A stretch of DNA of 64,000 nucleotides from Enterocloster aldenensis (GCF_003434055.1 NZ_QVEX01000014.1:62001-126000), one strand, 5' to 3'. Shown: positions 17,251 through 26,262, counted from the first letter of the stretch. The notes: generated by a model not told the origin, from the sequence alone. Translations and numbers: made by a program.

Positions 17251-18084
17251 TTAGAGAATTCCCATTCTGCCAATGGATTCTGACACTAATTCCTTAAACA
17301 GGGGCGCCACCCTGTCTGAGGTTTCCTGAACCTCTTCGTGGGAAAGCGGGGTCTTAGTCATGCCGCATGCCAGGTTGGTAATACAGGAAATCCCGCATAC
17401 CCGCATGCCCATATGGTTGGCCGCCACAGCCTCGCAGGCAGTGCTCATGCCCACGGCATCACCGCCCAGGATCCTGCACATCTTTACCTCCTGGGGCGTC
17501 TCATAGGCAGGTCCTGTCAGCTGTACATAGACTCCCTCCTGAAGCCGGATATCCAGCTCCCTGGCAGCTGTCCTGATTACATCGCACAGCGTGTTATCAT
17601 ATATCTGGCTCATATCCGCAAATCTTGGCCCCAGTTCATCCAGGTTCTGCCCAATCAGCGGAGAAGGCACAAAGCAGGCAATCTGGTCCCTGATCAGCAT
17701 AAAATCCCCTGCCGCATAATCATGATTAACCCCGCCCGCAGCGTTGGTCAGGAACAGGATTTCCGCCCCCATCAGCTTCATAAGCCTGACCGGAAGTACC
17801 ACATCCGTCATGGGATACCCCTCATAATAATGCACACGCCCCTGCATCATGACCACCGGCACACCATTGATATGTGCAAATACAAACCTCCCCTTATGGC
17901 CGGCTACCGTTGATACCGGAAAACCTTCTATATCATGATAATCAATCACGCCTTCCACCTCGGCCTGGTCCGCATAATCTCCCAGGCCGGACCCCAGAAT
18001 AAGGGCTGCCTTGGGCCGGAAAGGAAGCCTGTCCTTTACACTGGCATAGCAGTTCATTAATTTTTCATATACCGGATTTGTCAT
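17251..18084 (-). CDS. punA: Purine-nucleoside phosphorylase (trimeric class)
   Basis: A cytoplasmic enzyme of purine salvage that splits inosine and guanosine with phosphate into base and ribose-1-phosphate. The 277-residue protein has the phosphate-binding LILGSGLGDYAD, then VAGHKGRF, the family signature QGRVHYYEGYP, LFLTNAAGG, and QLTGPAYETPQE near the base-binding site. These features mark the ~280-residue PNP/MTAP trimeric family, not the DeoD hexamer. I use the ATG at 18084 (MTNPVYEK), which follows AAAGGAGAACAG; the frame opens 18 bases earlier. It follows the unknown membrane-anchored gene by 59 bp. Confidence 0.93.
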   Translation of the reverse strand: MTNPVYEKLMNCYASVKDRLPFRPKAALILGSGLGDYADQAEVEGVIDYHDIEGFPVSTVAGHKGRFVFAHINGVPVVMMQGRVHYYEGYPMTDVVLPVRLMKLMGAEILFLTNAAGGVNHDYAAGDFMLIRDQIACFVPSPLIGQNLDELGPRFADMSQIYDNTLCDVIRTAARELDIRLQEGVYVQLTGPAYETPQEVKMCRILGGDAVGMSTACEAVAANHMGMRVCGISCITNLACGMTKTPLSHEEVQETSDRVAPLFKELVSESIGRMGIL

Positions 18085-18143
18085 ATCTGTTCTCCTTTTC
18101 ATTTATTCACCCTCTAAAGTATAACACAGACCTGCCCCGGGCC

Positions 18144-19253
18144 TCAACCGCTTATGTTGTCCGGAAGATATTTCTGTTCCTGCCCCCTCTTTTTCTGTCG
18201 GAGCCAGGATACTGCCAGGGCCAGGATTCCTGCACAGATCCCCACAAGCCCTGCTCCCACCGTAATGATGAAACCGCTGCGCACCCAGTACCACAGCAGG
18301 CCCTCCTCCCCGGCCGGTGAAGGATCCCGGACCGGCGTCCCTGTCCCGGTCCCCGGCGTCTCTTCATCCACCCAGACCCGGGAAGGCGATACCGGCCGGT
18401 AGGCAATCTCCATTTCATATGAGACCGGCTCCATATATTCCACCTCCCCCTCATATGTAATCTCATAATCACGGACCAGCTTCTGCCCTTTTGCCATGGC
18501 CCTGCGGCACAGCTGCCCCTCTTCATCCTCAAACGCCTCACCCTCCCATACCATGGAATGGATACGGTATTGCTGCGGCGAAAGACCCATGACCTCCAGC
18601 AGGCCTTTCTGGGACTCCACTGCCGATGCCAGCACATCCTCACCGCTTATGACAAGGGAGCCGGTCTGGTATTCATCCGCGCCATAGGAATGGAACAGGA
18701 CCGGCGCCTGAAAGCCATCCCGCCATGCTTCCCTTACAATCCGGCTGTCCCGTATATACAATTCCCCCTCTGCCGGTATTCCCGACACTTCTTCTGTCAC
18801 GGTAATGGATTCCGGAAGTCCCTCCGCGCCTTCCACATCTGAATAAACCACCTGTTTTTCCAAAACCCAGCTCACCATATGGCCCGGAACTTCCTTCACC
18901 TCATAATGGTCCAGCACATATTCGCGGCCGTTCCTGTCCCAATAGGACCCGGACGGAACCTCCAGGCCAGTCTGGGTTCCTGCTACCTGGCCAACCGCTG
19001 TCCCGGCTCCTGTATCCTCCGCCTGGCCAACCGCTTTCCCGGCTCCCGCCAGTTCCGGCCCGGCGTCCAATTTTCTTGTGATATAAAGCATCTCCTCTTC
19101 CAAAACCGGGCTGCTGCCCGGCATCTGCTGCCCGGCGTATGCAGCGTCCATCTGCCCGTCCATCTGCAGCATCAATGCCAACGTAACCAGCAATACCGCT
19201 AACAGCCGTACTGCCTTTAAATCCTGCCTTCCAACTCTTCTTTTCCCTGTCAT
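18144..19253 (-). CDS. Unknown exported, C-terminally membrane-anchored protein
   Basis: A 369-residue protein that I do not recognise. It has a signal peptide (AVRLLAVLLVTLALML, possible cut after YA-GQ) and a ~280-residue extracellular domain. A single C-terminal membrane helix (SGFIITVGAGLVGICAGILALAV) and a basic tail (WLRQKKRGQEQK) follow. A Gly/Gln/Val-rich segment (AGKAVGQAEDTGAGTAVGQVAG) lies near residue 85. No LPxTG or catalytic motif is seen. The ATG at 19253 has GGAGGGATGG upstream. It may be co-transcribed with the downstream phosphorylase gene, but no shared function is evident. Confidence 0.7.
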   Translation of the reverse strand: MTGKRRVGRQDLKAVRLLAVLLVTLALMLQMDGQMDAAYAGQQMPGSSPVLEEEMLYITRKLDAGPELAGAGKAVGQAEDTGAGTAVGQVAGTQTGLEVPSGSYWDRNGREYVLDHYEVKEVPGHMVSWVLEKQVVYSDVEGAEGLPESITVTEEVSGIPAEGELYIRDSRIVREAWRDGFQAPVLFHSYGADEYQTGSLVISGEDVLASAVESQKGLLEVMGLSPQQYRIHSMVWEGEAFEDEEGQLCRRAMAKGQKLVRDYEITYEGEVEYMEPVSYEMEIAYRPVSPSRVWVDEETPGTGTGTPVRDPSPAGEEGLLWYWVRSGFIITVGAGLVGICAGILALAVSWLRQKKRGQEQKYLPDNISG

Positions 19254-19276
19254 GACCATCCCTCCTGCTGGTATCA

Positions 19277-19305
19277 TATTTACCTGTCAGGATAACAGAC
19301 TGCAA
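19277..19305 (-). promoter_or_regulatory. Weak candidate promoter for the exported protein gene
   Basis: TTGCAG and TAAATA are separated by 17 bp on the minus strand. The match is modest, and the -10 would place the start site very close to the ribosome binding site. Confidence 0.3.
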
Positions 19306-19470
19306 ATCCTATGAAATTGCCAATGTACGGCGTCCTTATTCTGTTACTGTTAATGGGAAACCACGGGTTTCAGAAAGAATCCCCGCTTCCGTGCAGCTGC
19401 ACGGACAGATGTCGGAATGAAATCATCTGTGGTCATATTATACATAATATCCAGGGAATAATCAAGGGTA

Positions 19471-19514
19471 AAATAAGGGCCGGGGCATCTGATCCACCGC
19501 CAGCCCCGGCCCTT
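19471..19514 (-). terminator. Terminator of the MFS-PHP-AGCS operon
   Basis: A 12-bp perfect stem (AAGGGCCGGGGC / GCCCCGGCCCTT) with a 16-base loop is followed on the minus strand by ATTTTACC. It lies 31 bp after the symporter stop codon. Confidence 0.75.
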
Positions 19515-19545
19515 TGGAGGATGCGGCCCGTCAGGACGGCATCCG

Positions 19546-20892
19546 TTAAACATTTACTTTTGAAAAATATTCCTTTGTAGCCTTCCTGACCTGGGGCGCC
19601 AGCACCACCATGGCAATCAGGTTGGGAATGGTAAGCAGGCCCAGGGCAATATCCTGGATGACCCATACCAGTTCGATTTCCGCCAATGCCCCAACGATAC
19701 AGAAGCACGGGAATACGTATTTAAACTTTTCCGCCACCTTGCTTCCGAATATATAATTCAGTCCCACAAAGCCAAAGTACCACTGGCTCATAAGGGTGGT
19801 GGAAGAGAAAAGCAGAAGGCAGAGGGCCACCACATACCGCAGCGGTTCCCACACGCTTGCAAATGCATTGATTGCCAGCACATTACCCGGCGCCCCGGAA
19901 TCCAGTACCCCGGTCACGCCCAGAATAAGTCCTGTAATGGTGCAGATGACAAATGTATCCAGAAATACTTCTGCCACGCCTGTTATGCCCTGTTCAACCG
20001 GGTGGTCCACCTGTGCGGCTGAGTGGATTACAGGAGCCGAGCCTTCCCCTGCTTCATTGGAATAGAGTCCCCGGGCAACCCCCTTCTGCATTGCAATCAG
20101 CATGGAACCCATGGCGCCTCCGGCCATGGCCCTCAGGCCAAATGCCCCGGCAAAAATGTCTGCAAACACCCCCGGCACCTTGGTAATATTGGCAAGGATG
20201 ATAATAAGGCCCCCGGCCACATAAATCAGGGCCATGGAGGGAACCAGGGTCTGGGCCACATGGGCCAGACGCTTAAGTCCGCCCAGGGTAATGACAAAAA
20301 TAAGAAGGACAAGCACTATACCGGTGGTCATGTAAGGAACCCCAAAGTTTTCCTTCATCACCCCGCTTATGGTATTGGACTGGATGAAGTTGCCTCCTAT
20401 GATCTGGGTTACCATGAAAAAGGCGCAGAGCGTGGCCAGCCAGGGGATGTGCAGCCCCTTCTTTATGTAATACATGGGACCGCCCACGTAATTGCCTTCT
20501 TCATTCTTCTCCCGGTACAGCATGCCCAGGATGATTTCCCCGTACTTGGTTGCCATGCCCACAAAGGCAGCAACCCACATCCAGAAGATGGCTCCCATGC
20601 CTCCGGCCAGCACGGCCGTGGATACGCCCACGATATTGCCGCTTCCCACACAGGATGCCACCGCGGTACACAGGGCCTGAAAGGAAGAAATGGTTCCAGA
20701 CTCTTTGGATTCTTTATTCTTGGAACGGATCGGCTCCCACACGGTCTTCCTGATAATGTATCCAAAACGCCGTATCTGGATTCCTCCAGTAATGACTGTA
20801 TACAAAATACCGACACCCAGAAGCACGAACAGCAGCCAGTTGCCCCAGAGCCAGTCATCAAAGGCCGTAAGAATTGCCTGAAATTCTTTCAT
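19546..20892 (-). CDS. agcS: Sodium:alanine (amino acid) symporter, AGCS family
   Basis: An inner-membrane carrier that imports alanine, glycine or a similar small amino acid with sodium. The 448-residue protein has about eleven membrane segments and the family blocks GSGNIVGVSTAVLAGG, FWMWVAAFVGMATKYGE and SNEAGEGSAPVIHSAA. AGGAAAGGAAGA precedes the ATG at 20892, 26 bp after the PHP gene. It is the last gene of a three-gene operon. Close by, on the other strand, are genes for serine deamination, so a serine- or alanine-like substrate is plausible but not shown. Confidence 0.92.
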   Translation of the reverse strand: MKEFQAILTAFDDWLWGNWLLFVLLGVGILYTVITGGIQIRRFGYIIRKTVWEPIRSKNKESKESGTISSFQALCTAVASCVGSGNIVGVSTAVLAGGMGAIFWMWVAAFVGMATKYGEIILGMLYREKNEEGNYVGGPMYYIKKGLHIPWLATLCAFFMVTQIIGGNFIQSNTISGVMKENFGVPYMTTGIVLVLLIFVITLGGLKRLAHVAQTLVPSMALIYVAGGLIIILANITKVPGVFADIFAGAFGLRAMAGGAMGSMLIAMQKGVARGLYSNEAGEGSAPVIHSAAQVDHPVEQGITGVAEVFLDTFVICTITGLILGVTGVLDSGAPGNVLAINAFASVWEPLRYVVALCLLLFSSTTLMSQWYFGFVGLNYIFGSKVAEKFKYVFPCFCIVGALAEIELVWVIQDIALGLLTIPNLIAMVVLAPQVRKATKEYFSKVNV

Positions 20893-20918
20893 TCTTCCTT
20901 TCCTCCTTTACGTACGGT

Positions 20919-21908
20919 CTACCACTCCAGATAAATGGGATTTGTCCACGCAGTACGTCCATACCGGTCCACTGCCTCCACGCGCACATAGGTTTCATGG
21001 CCCTTCAGCTGGTATTTTGCATGACTGAGCGTATCCTTAAACCGTTCGCCCAGCACCGTGGTCCCGTCATTGATGATATTCCCACATACAAAGTTTACAT
21101 GGTTCACGGCAGATGTGTCAATCCATACCTTCCCATCCCTTACTCCCCAGTCATGGATTTCCGGCCCGGAAGAGGAATAGTAGTTGCCGTCTATAAAATT
21201 CTGTACAATGCTGTCATGACTCAGATCCGGTGCCTGGACACAGATCCAGCCGCCGCATGAATCTTCAAAAAGACCTTCATTATGATTGTCATCACTGGCA
21301 AAGGCATTCATCCGTCTGCCCATGCGCAGCATCCTGTCCCAATAGGTCACGTCATACCCTGTGTTGGATTCCTGGACCGTATTAAAGTTAAAGATTTCCA
21401 GGGCGCTGATGCCTTCCGTATATATGAACTCCTCCTCCGTCACCCTGCTCCAGATAGGGTGGTTATACGTTGTCACACAGCCGTGGTCCCTGAGCATATC
21501 CGCCACTTCCTGGGCAGCCTCTGGCCCGGTCCACTCCCCAAAGAACTTCATGGGCGGAATATACTGCATATGTTTGTATGTCCCAAGAGGCGCCGCATCC
21601 TGCATGGCCTGTGTCCCAAGTATGCCGTGAAGATGGTGTATCTTATAACGCTCATTGGTCCCCTTTGCCCGGTACAGCACCACGCTGCCCTCCACGGCAG
21701 GCACTATGATAAATGTCTCCGTGTTAAACTGCTCCCTGTAATCCGTGAATATGTCATGTTCTGAAAAGCAGAGGAAATGATATCCGTTTTCCTTATACAG
21801 CTTTACGGACTGTTCCGGGGTAAGCATGCCGTCCGATATGGTGGTATGGCTGTGGATATTTCCCTTATACCAGCTGCCGCAGTTCTTAAAACCATTATAT
21901 TCTTTCAT
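20919..21908 (-). CDS. PHP-domain metal-dependent hydrolase
   Basis: A 329-residue member of the polymerase-and-histidinol-phosphatase superfamily, which cleaves phosphoesters or related bonds with two or three metals. The metal ligands are visible in order: GNIHSHTTISDG near residue 18, FSEHDIF near residue 53, TTYNHPIWS and FASDDNHN. The last ~90 residues (from YYSSSGPEIHDWG to AWTNPIYLEW) form a beta-rich tail, as in CehA/McbA-type PHP proteins. It sits between the MFS and AGCS transporter genes with ~25-bp gaps, so it probably acts on an imported compound. The substrate is unknown. Confidence 0.85.
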   Translation of the reverse strand: MKEYNGFKNCGSWYKGNIHSHTTISDGMLTPEQSVKLYKENGYHFLCFSEHDIFTDYREQFNTETFIIVPAVEGSVVLYRAKGTNERYKIHHLHGILGTQAMQDAAPLGTYKHMQYIPPMKFFGEWTGPEAAQEVADMLRDHGCVTTYNHPIWSRVTEEEFIYTEGISALEIFNFNTVQESNTGYDVTYWDRMLRMGRRMNAFASDDNHNEGLFEDSCGGWICVQAPDLSHDSIVQNFIDGNYYSSSGPEIHDWGVRDGKVWIDTSAVNHVNFVCGNIINDGTTVLGERFKDTLSHAKYQLKGHETYVRVEAVDRYGRTAWTNPIYLEW

Positions 21909-21932
21909 CCTATCATACCATCCTTCCGATTC

Positions 21933-23237
21933 TTACTGTGCACTATCCGCTGCATGGCACTTCTTGATGCGGTGGATTAAGAATGTAGATACGCCCACGC
22001 CCACAACGGCCCATGCAATCATGACCCCAAATACAATCCTGAATCCAGTCATACCCGGGTATTTGTCAAGAAAGCTTCCGTACATCACATAGGCAAATGC
22101 GTTGGGCAGATAAATCACAAGAGATGCAAGGCTCATGGCAGCGCCGGTGATTTCCTTGGGGACCCTGACTTCATCCATTGGCGCAAAGAACACGGCGCGC
22201 ATGGTAAATACAATGGCGCCAAAGCCAAGGGTACAGGCTGCTCCCAGGATCCAGCTTCCGTTCTGCCCCAGCGTCTCATGAGGTACCATGAGGAATGCCG
22301 CCATTGCAATGATACATACCACGAAGCCGGCCCTGATGTGCTTGGCTGATGATCTGTGTACTTTATCAGACATGAAGCCGCCGATTGGGCCGCCAACCAT
22401 CTTAAGGCCATACTGGTTGATGATCCCATACATTCCCACTGCGGTTGCAGGCAGGAAATAAATCTGGTTTAAGAATGGTATGAAGTAGGTAAGTCCGCAA
22501 TATATACAGTATACCGTAAATCCGTTTAATGAAACAGCCCATATATCCACACTCTTAACAGCCTGCATCATGCCGCCGAATGCCGCCTGCGCCTTGTTGA
22601 CTTCCTTGCCGGTCTCATCCACACGCTTTTCATCATTGGGGACAAATATCAGGCAGAGCACTCCGGCTGCAGCGGTGACAGCGGATAAAAACAGGAGGCC
22701 GCCCCTTAATGCGCCCGCGCCCTCTCCCATTGCCTTAAAGATGGCAAGGGCCGTGGATGCAATGATTACATCTACAATGCCGCGTCCCATTTCCAGAAAA
22801 CCGAACATACGGCCCTGGGTCTTCTCATCGCCCAGCAGACGGATGGCCTTTAATAACACGGGCCAGTATGTAACCTCCCCCAGGATGGCCATGACGCCAA
22901 ATGCTGCCAGGAATCCCCAGTATCCCGGGAAGGTGGACAGATATACGCCCACTGCCCCAAGTCCGATCAGGGAACCGCCTATCATATACTTCTTGCTGAA
23001 CATATCGCAGATGTAGATACCGGCAATCAGGCCAATGGTCTGTACAATTCCGTACGCGCTCAGGGCGCCGCCTATCTGGGTATTGGAAAGACCCATGAAC
23101 TGCTGCATAGGTACATAGAACATGTCTTTCATGGATGAAAGCTTAAATGCAATTCCTCCTGAAAGTGTGAGGATACAGAATACCAGCCAGCGGTTTGGGG
23201 CCGCCTTTACAATCTTTGCCCTTGTCTCATTACTCAT
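21933..23237 (-). CDS. Major facilitator superfamily transporter
   Basis: A 434-residue, twelve-helix carrier. The N-terminal half has LSGGIAFKLSSMKDMFYVPM and GALSAYGIVQTIGLIAGIY; the central loop (VPNDEKRVDETGKE) and the GGFMSDKVHRSSAK loop are typical of MFS_1 proteins. I use the ATG at 23237 (MSNETRAKIVKAAPNRW), which follows AAAGGAGATTTAATGAC; a frame from 23333 would start upstream of that site. It heads the MFS-PHP-AGCS operon, driven by the promoter at 23353-23381. The substrate is not predictable from sequence. Confidence 0.87.
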   Translation of the reverse strand: MSNETRAKIVKAAPNRWLVFCILTLSGGIAFKLSSMKDMFYVPMQQFMGLSNTQIGGALSAYGIVQTIGLIAGIYICDMFSKKYMIGGSLIGLGAVGVYLSTFPGYWGFLAAFGVMAILGEVTYWPVLLKAIRLLGDEKTQGRMFGFLEMGRGIVDVIIASTALAIFKAMGEGAGALRGGLLFLSAVTAAAGVLCLIFVPNDEKRVDETGKEVNKAQAAFGGMMQAVKSVDIWAVSLNGFTVYCIYCGLTYFIPFLNQIYFLPATAVGMYGIINQYGLKMVGGPIGGFMSDKVHRSSAKHIRAGFVVCIIAMAAFLMVPHETLGQNGSWILGAACTLGFGAIVFTMRAVFFAPMDEVRVPKEITGAAMSLASLVIYLPNAFAYVMYGSFLDKYPGMTGFRIVFGVMIAWAVVGVGVSTFLIHRIKKCHAADSAQ

Positions 23238-23352
23238 GTCATTAAATCTCCTTTCGTCATATATACCTGATACTGCGCAGCATGGACATTTCCGCCCTAA
23301 GCGCCAATGGTATACCCGTTCCCGGCGGGCCATGTAATTTTGCTACAGACTT

Positions 23353-23381
23353 AGTATATCTGCTTTTTATTGGGTTTTCAA
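23353..23381 (-). promoter_or_regulatory. Promoter of the MFS-PHP-AGCS operon
   Basis: TTGAAA and TATACT are separated by 17 bp on the minus strand. One of several TTGGGTTTT elements overlaps the -35 side, and the 21-bp direct repeats begin only four bases upstream of the -35. Confidence 0.6.
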
Positions 23382-23384
23382 GCA

Positions 23385-23426
23385 TTTTCGCAATAATATC
23401 AAATTTTTTCGCAATTATAACAAATT
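23385..23426. promoter_or_regulatory. Two 21-bp direct repeats, candidate regulator-binding site
   Basis: 23385-23405 and 23406-23426 match at 19 of 21 positions; both start TTTTCGCAAT. The core TTCGCAA occurs again at 23502-23508, with TCCGCAA at 23492-23498. Two helical turns of spacing next to the MFS promoter and upstream of the divergent DeoR-type gene suggest its operator. This is an inference from position and repetition. Confidence 0.5.
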
Positions 23427-23581
23427 ATTTGTTGGGTTTTTGTGCATTTAGCATCTATAAAATTGGGTTTCCCTCCGTTATAATGAATATATCCGCAACG
23501 ATTCGCAAGTTTTTACAACACTTTTTTCTGGCCGGCCCAAGGTCCGGACTGGGTTTTTATTGGGAATCATTGCATATTCCC
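23427..23581. other. Rest of the 441-bp divergent control region (23238-23678)
   Basis: This part has no gene. It is A+T-rich and holds scattered TTGGGTTT-like elements (near 23370, 23432, 23463 and 23549) plus the extra TTCGCAA copies. Long leaders, or binding of more than one regulator, would explain its length. Confidence 0.4.
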
Positions 23582-23610
23582 TTTTCTAAATTGGGAAATT
23601 GGGGTATAAT
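23582..23610 (+). promoter_or_regulatory. Weak candidate promoter for the DeoR-type regulator and serine dehydratase genes
   Basis: A perfect TATAAT at 23605-23610 has only a poor TTTTCT 17 bp upstream. Two TTGGG elements lie in the spacer. Activator dependence is possible. Confidence 0.4.
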
Positions 23611-23678
23611 ATAAAAACTGTACATCAACACAAAACATGGCATCAGAAGGATGACATCGGAAGGGAGGGCAATCATTC

Positions 23679-24458
23679 ATGCTGGCAAAGCAGCGCTATA
23701 ACAAGATTCTGGAACTTTTGGATAAAGATGGGATTGTACATACAGCCGAACTGGTAAAACTAATGGGGGTATCATCTGAGACAGTACGCAAAGACCTTGA
23801 ATACCTGGACAACCAGGGACGTCTGTCCAGGGTGCACGGGGGAGCCGTGCCGGTTGATAATGGGACCACGCCGGATATGCCCGGGGGATACATTTCCCTG
23901 CAGATACGTAATTCCCAGCACCTGGAGCAGAAATCAGCCATCACGGCAAAGGCGGCATCCATGGTGGCGGAGGGACAGATTATTGCATTGGATTATGGAA
24001 GCACCAGCCAGATGATGGCGCTGACCCTTAAGGAACGTTTCAACAGACTGACCGTGGTTACCAATTCCATTCAGAATGCCCTAATCCTGGCCGAGAACCC
24101 GGGGATTACCATCATCCTTACGGGCGGGGTCCTGAACCGGGATGAATACACCCTGGTCAATGATTTTTCCGCCACACTGGAGAGTATACACATAGATATC
24201 ATGTTTATGACTGTCACGGGCATTGACCCGGTGGTGGGCTGTACGGACCAGCGGCTCAGTGAGATACGGATCCAGAACCAGCTACATCAGTCTGCCAGCC
24301 GGACCATTGTCCTGGCGGATTCCTCTAAGTTCGGCAAAGCCAGCCTGATTAAGATATGCCCCTTTGAGGAGATTGACACCATCATAACCGACGGGGGAAT
24401 CACCCCGCTGATGGAAGAGAAAATCCGCAAGACCGGTACAAGGCTTATTATTTCATGA
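23679..24458 (+). CDS. DeoR/GlpR-family transcriptional regulator
   Basis: A 259-residue regulator with an N-terminal winged helix-turn-helix (MLAKQRYNKILELLDKDG, then TAELVKLMGVSSETVRKDL and LSRVHGGAV). The C-terminal DeoRC sensor domain (GQIIALDYGSTSQMMA, TVVTNSIQNALIL, IVLADSSKFGKASL) resembles sugar-phosphate isomerases and usually binds a phosphorylated metabolite. AAGGGAGGG precedes the ATG at 23679. It is followed by sdaAB after 28 bp and faces the MFS-PHP-AGCS operon, so it likely controls both. The ligand is unknown. Confidence 0.9.
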   Translation: MLAKQRYNKILELLDKDGIVHTAELVKLMGVSSETVRKDLEYLDNQGRLSRVHGGAVPVDNGTTPDMPGGYISLQIRNSQHLEQKSAITAKAASMVAEGQIIALDYGSTSQMMALTLKERFNRLTVVTNSIQNALILAENPGITIILTGGVLNRDEYTLVNDFSATLESIHIDIMFMTVTGIDPVVGCTDQRLSEIRIQNQLHQSASRTIVLADSSKFGKASLIKICPFEEIDTIITDGGITPLMEEKIRKTGTRLIIS

Positions 24459-24486
24459 AAAAAGTCATAAAGAAAGGCGAGAAACC

Positions 24487-25146
24487 ATGAACGTTTTTGA
24501 TATCCTCGGGCCTGTGATGATTGGCCCGTCCAGCTCCCACACAGCAGGGGCCGCCAGAATCGGCCGTATCACGCTGGCACTTTTAGGAGCCCCCGCCGTA
24601 AAGGCAGACATTTTCCTTCACGGATCATTTGCCAAGACATATAAAGGGCACGGAACCGATAAGGCGCTGATTGCAGGCATCATGGGCATGTCCACGGATG
24701 ACAGCCGCATACGCCGGGCGCCTGAGCTTGCAAGGGAACAGGGGCTTGCGGTCACCATAACCACCGGCGACATTGACGGCGCCCATCCCAACACCGCCAG
24801 GGTGGCCCTGACGGACGCCGATGGCAACCGGGTATCCCTTCTGGGCAGCAGCATAGGAGGCGGCAACATCCTGGTAACAGAGGTCAACGGTATGGAGGTA
24901 TCCATTACGGGCCAGCATACCACCCTGATCGTGCTCCACCGTGATGCGCCGGGCACCATTGCAGCCGTGACAGAGGTCATGGCTGAAGCAGGGGTCAATA
25001 TCTGTAATTTCCGCCTTTCCAGACAGCAAAAGGGCGGGGATGCCGTGATGACCATTGAAATCGACGGCAGCTTTGGACCGGAACTGAACCAGAAAATCAA
25101 GGTACTGCCCAATGTTTTCTCCAGTACCATGCTGCAGCCCATTTAA
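24487..25146 (+). CDS. sdaAB: L-serine dehydratase, iron-sulfur-dependent, beta subunit
   Basis: With the alpha subunit it converts L-serine to pyruvate and ammonia. The 219-residue protein starts FDILGPVMIGPSSSHTAGAARIG, and SSSHT is the family's N-terminal signature. It ends in an ACT domain (VLHRDAPGTIAAVTEVMAEA, VNICNFRLSRQ) that may sense serine. AAAGGCGAGAAACC lies before the ATG at 24487. The beta gene precedes alpha, with a 20-bp gap, as in two-subunit clostridial enzymes. Confidence 0.95.
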   Translation: MNVFDILGPVMIGPSSSHTAGAARIGRITLALLGAPAVKADIFLHGSFAKTYKGHGTDKALIAGIMGMSTDDSRIRRAPELAREQGLAVTITTGDIDGAHPNTARVALTDADGNRVSLLGSSIGGGNILVTEVNGMEVSITGQHTTLIVLHRDAPGTIAAVTEVMAEAGVNICNFRLSRQQKGGDAVMTIEIDGSFGPELNQKIKVLPNVFSSTMLQPI

Positions 25147-25166
25147 CAACAAGGAGGAATCTTACG

Positions 25167-26102
25167 ATGGAACTAGATTTTAATTACTCTTCCGTGGCCG
25201 GTATCGTGGCTGCCGCGGAGCAGGCCGGACTTCCCATCTCCCGGCTTGTGTTGAACCAGCAGGCGCTGCAGATGGAGCAGAGTGAGGAATCTATATACGA
25301 ACACATGAAAAGCAATTACAGGGTCATGGCTGAATGCATTGAACCAGGATGTAAGAAAGACCTGCGCAGTACCAGCGGACTCACAGGCGGCAGCGCCTAC
25401 AAGATGCGCCGGATTGCGGAAAGCGGCACAAGCCTTACCGGCTCCTTCCTTTCAGGCGCGCTGTACCGCGCACTGGCTGTTTCAGAACTGAATGCCTCCA
25501 TGGGCCGTATCGTGGCTGCTCCCACTGCCGGAAGCTGCGGTATCCTTCCCGCCGCCCTCCTGACCATGCAGGAGGAAAAGAATATTCCTGAAAGGGATTG
25601 TGTCATGTCCCTGTTTACAGCCTCTGCCGTGGGCATGGTCATTGCCAATAACGCATCCCTGGCAGGCGCCCAGGGCGGATGTCAGGCCGAGTGCGGCTCT
25701 GCGGCAGCCATGGCGGCCGCTGCCATTGTGGAGCTGGCCGGAGGCACTCCCCGCATGGCGGGACATGCCATCGCCATTGCCATCAAAAACATTCTTGGAC
25801 TTGTATGCGACCCGGTGGCCGGCTTAGTGGAAATACCATGTATCAAGCGCAATGCCTCCGGAGTGGCAGGAGCCTTTGTGGCAGCCGAACTGGCGCTGGC
25901 CGGCATCGAAAGCGCCATCCCTGCGGATGAGGTCATCTGGACCATGAAAAAGGTTGGGGACGCCATGTCCTCGTCCCTTAAGGAGACAGCAGAAGGCGGG
26001 CTTGCCGCCACTCCAACCGGAAGGCGTCTCCACGAGCAGGTCTTTGGAACTGCCAGGGAACCCGGAAGCGGGTGCAGCGGATGCGGTGGGTGTGCATCCT
26101 AG
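25167..26102 (+). CDS. sdaAA: L-serine dehydratase, iron-sulfur-dependent, alpha subunit
   Basis: The catalytic 4Fe-4S subunit. The 311-residue protein contains the conserved TSGLTGGSAYKM, AAPTAGSCGILPAAL and CQAECGSAAAMAAAA blocks and ends in the cysteine-rich GSGCSGCGGCAS. Cluster ligands in this family are three cysteines in such blocks; the terminal cysteine-rich tail is common among clostridial members. AAGGAGGAATC precedes the ATG at 25167. It is the last gene of the regulator-sdaAB-sdaAA unit and is followed by a long hairpin terminator. The enzyme should be oxygen-sensitive, consistent with an anaerobe. Confidence 0.95.
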   Translation: MELDFNYSSVAGIVAAAEQAGLPISRLVLNQQALQMEQSEESIYEHMKSNYRVMAECIEPGCKKDLRSTSGLTGGSAYKMRRIAESGTSLTGSFLSGALYRALAVSELNASMGRIVAAPTAGSCGILPAALLTMQEEKNIPERDCVMSLFTASAVGMVIANNASLAGAQGGCQAECGSAAAMAAAAIVELAGGTPRMAGHAIAIAIKNILGLVCDPVAGLVEIPCIKRNASGVAGAFVAAELALAGIESAIPADEVIWTMKKVGDAMSSSLKETAEGGLAATPTGRRLHEQVFGTAREPGSGCSGCGGCAS

Positions 26103-26120
26103 GGCGTGTCTGAAAATTCA

Positions 26121-26181
26121 TTAAGGGCCGCTGCCGTACAGTCTGTGGATTCATTCCTGACTGTATGGCAGCGGCCCTTAA
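26121..26181. terminator. Bidirectional terminator between sdaAA and the deacetylase gene
   Basis: A 23-bp stem (starting TTAAGGGCCGCTGCCGTACA) with one mismatch and a 15-base loop lies between two convergent genes. T-runs are short on both sides, but stem strength and position fit termination. Confidence 0.7.
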
Positions 26182-26262
26182 TCATGCCCATATAGGCTTC
26201 ATCCTATATATGCCCCATGTTATATATCATGGCTGTTGTACCGTGAGACTGGATATTACCCT

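Noticed and set aside
20023..20934. A 303-codon plus-strand frame opposite the alanine symporter
   Set aside because: Antisense shadow of a well-conserved gene; composition is not protein-like.
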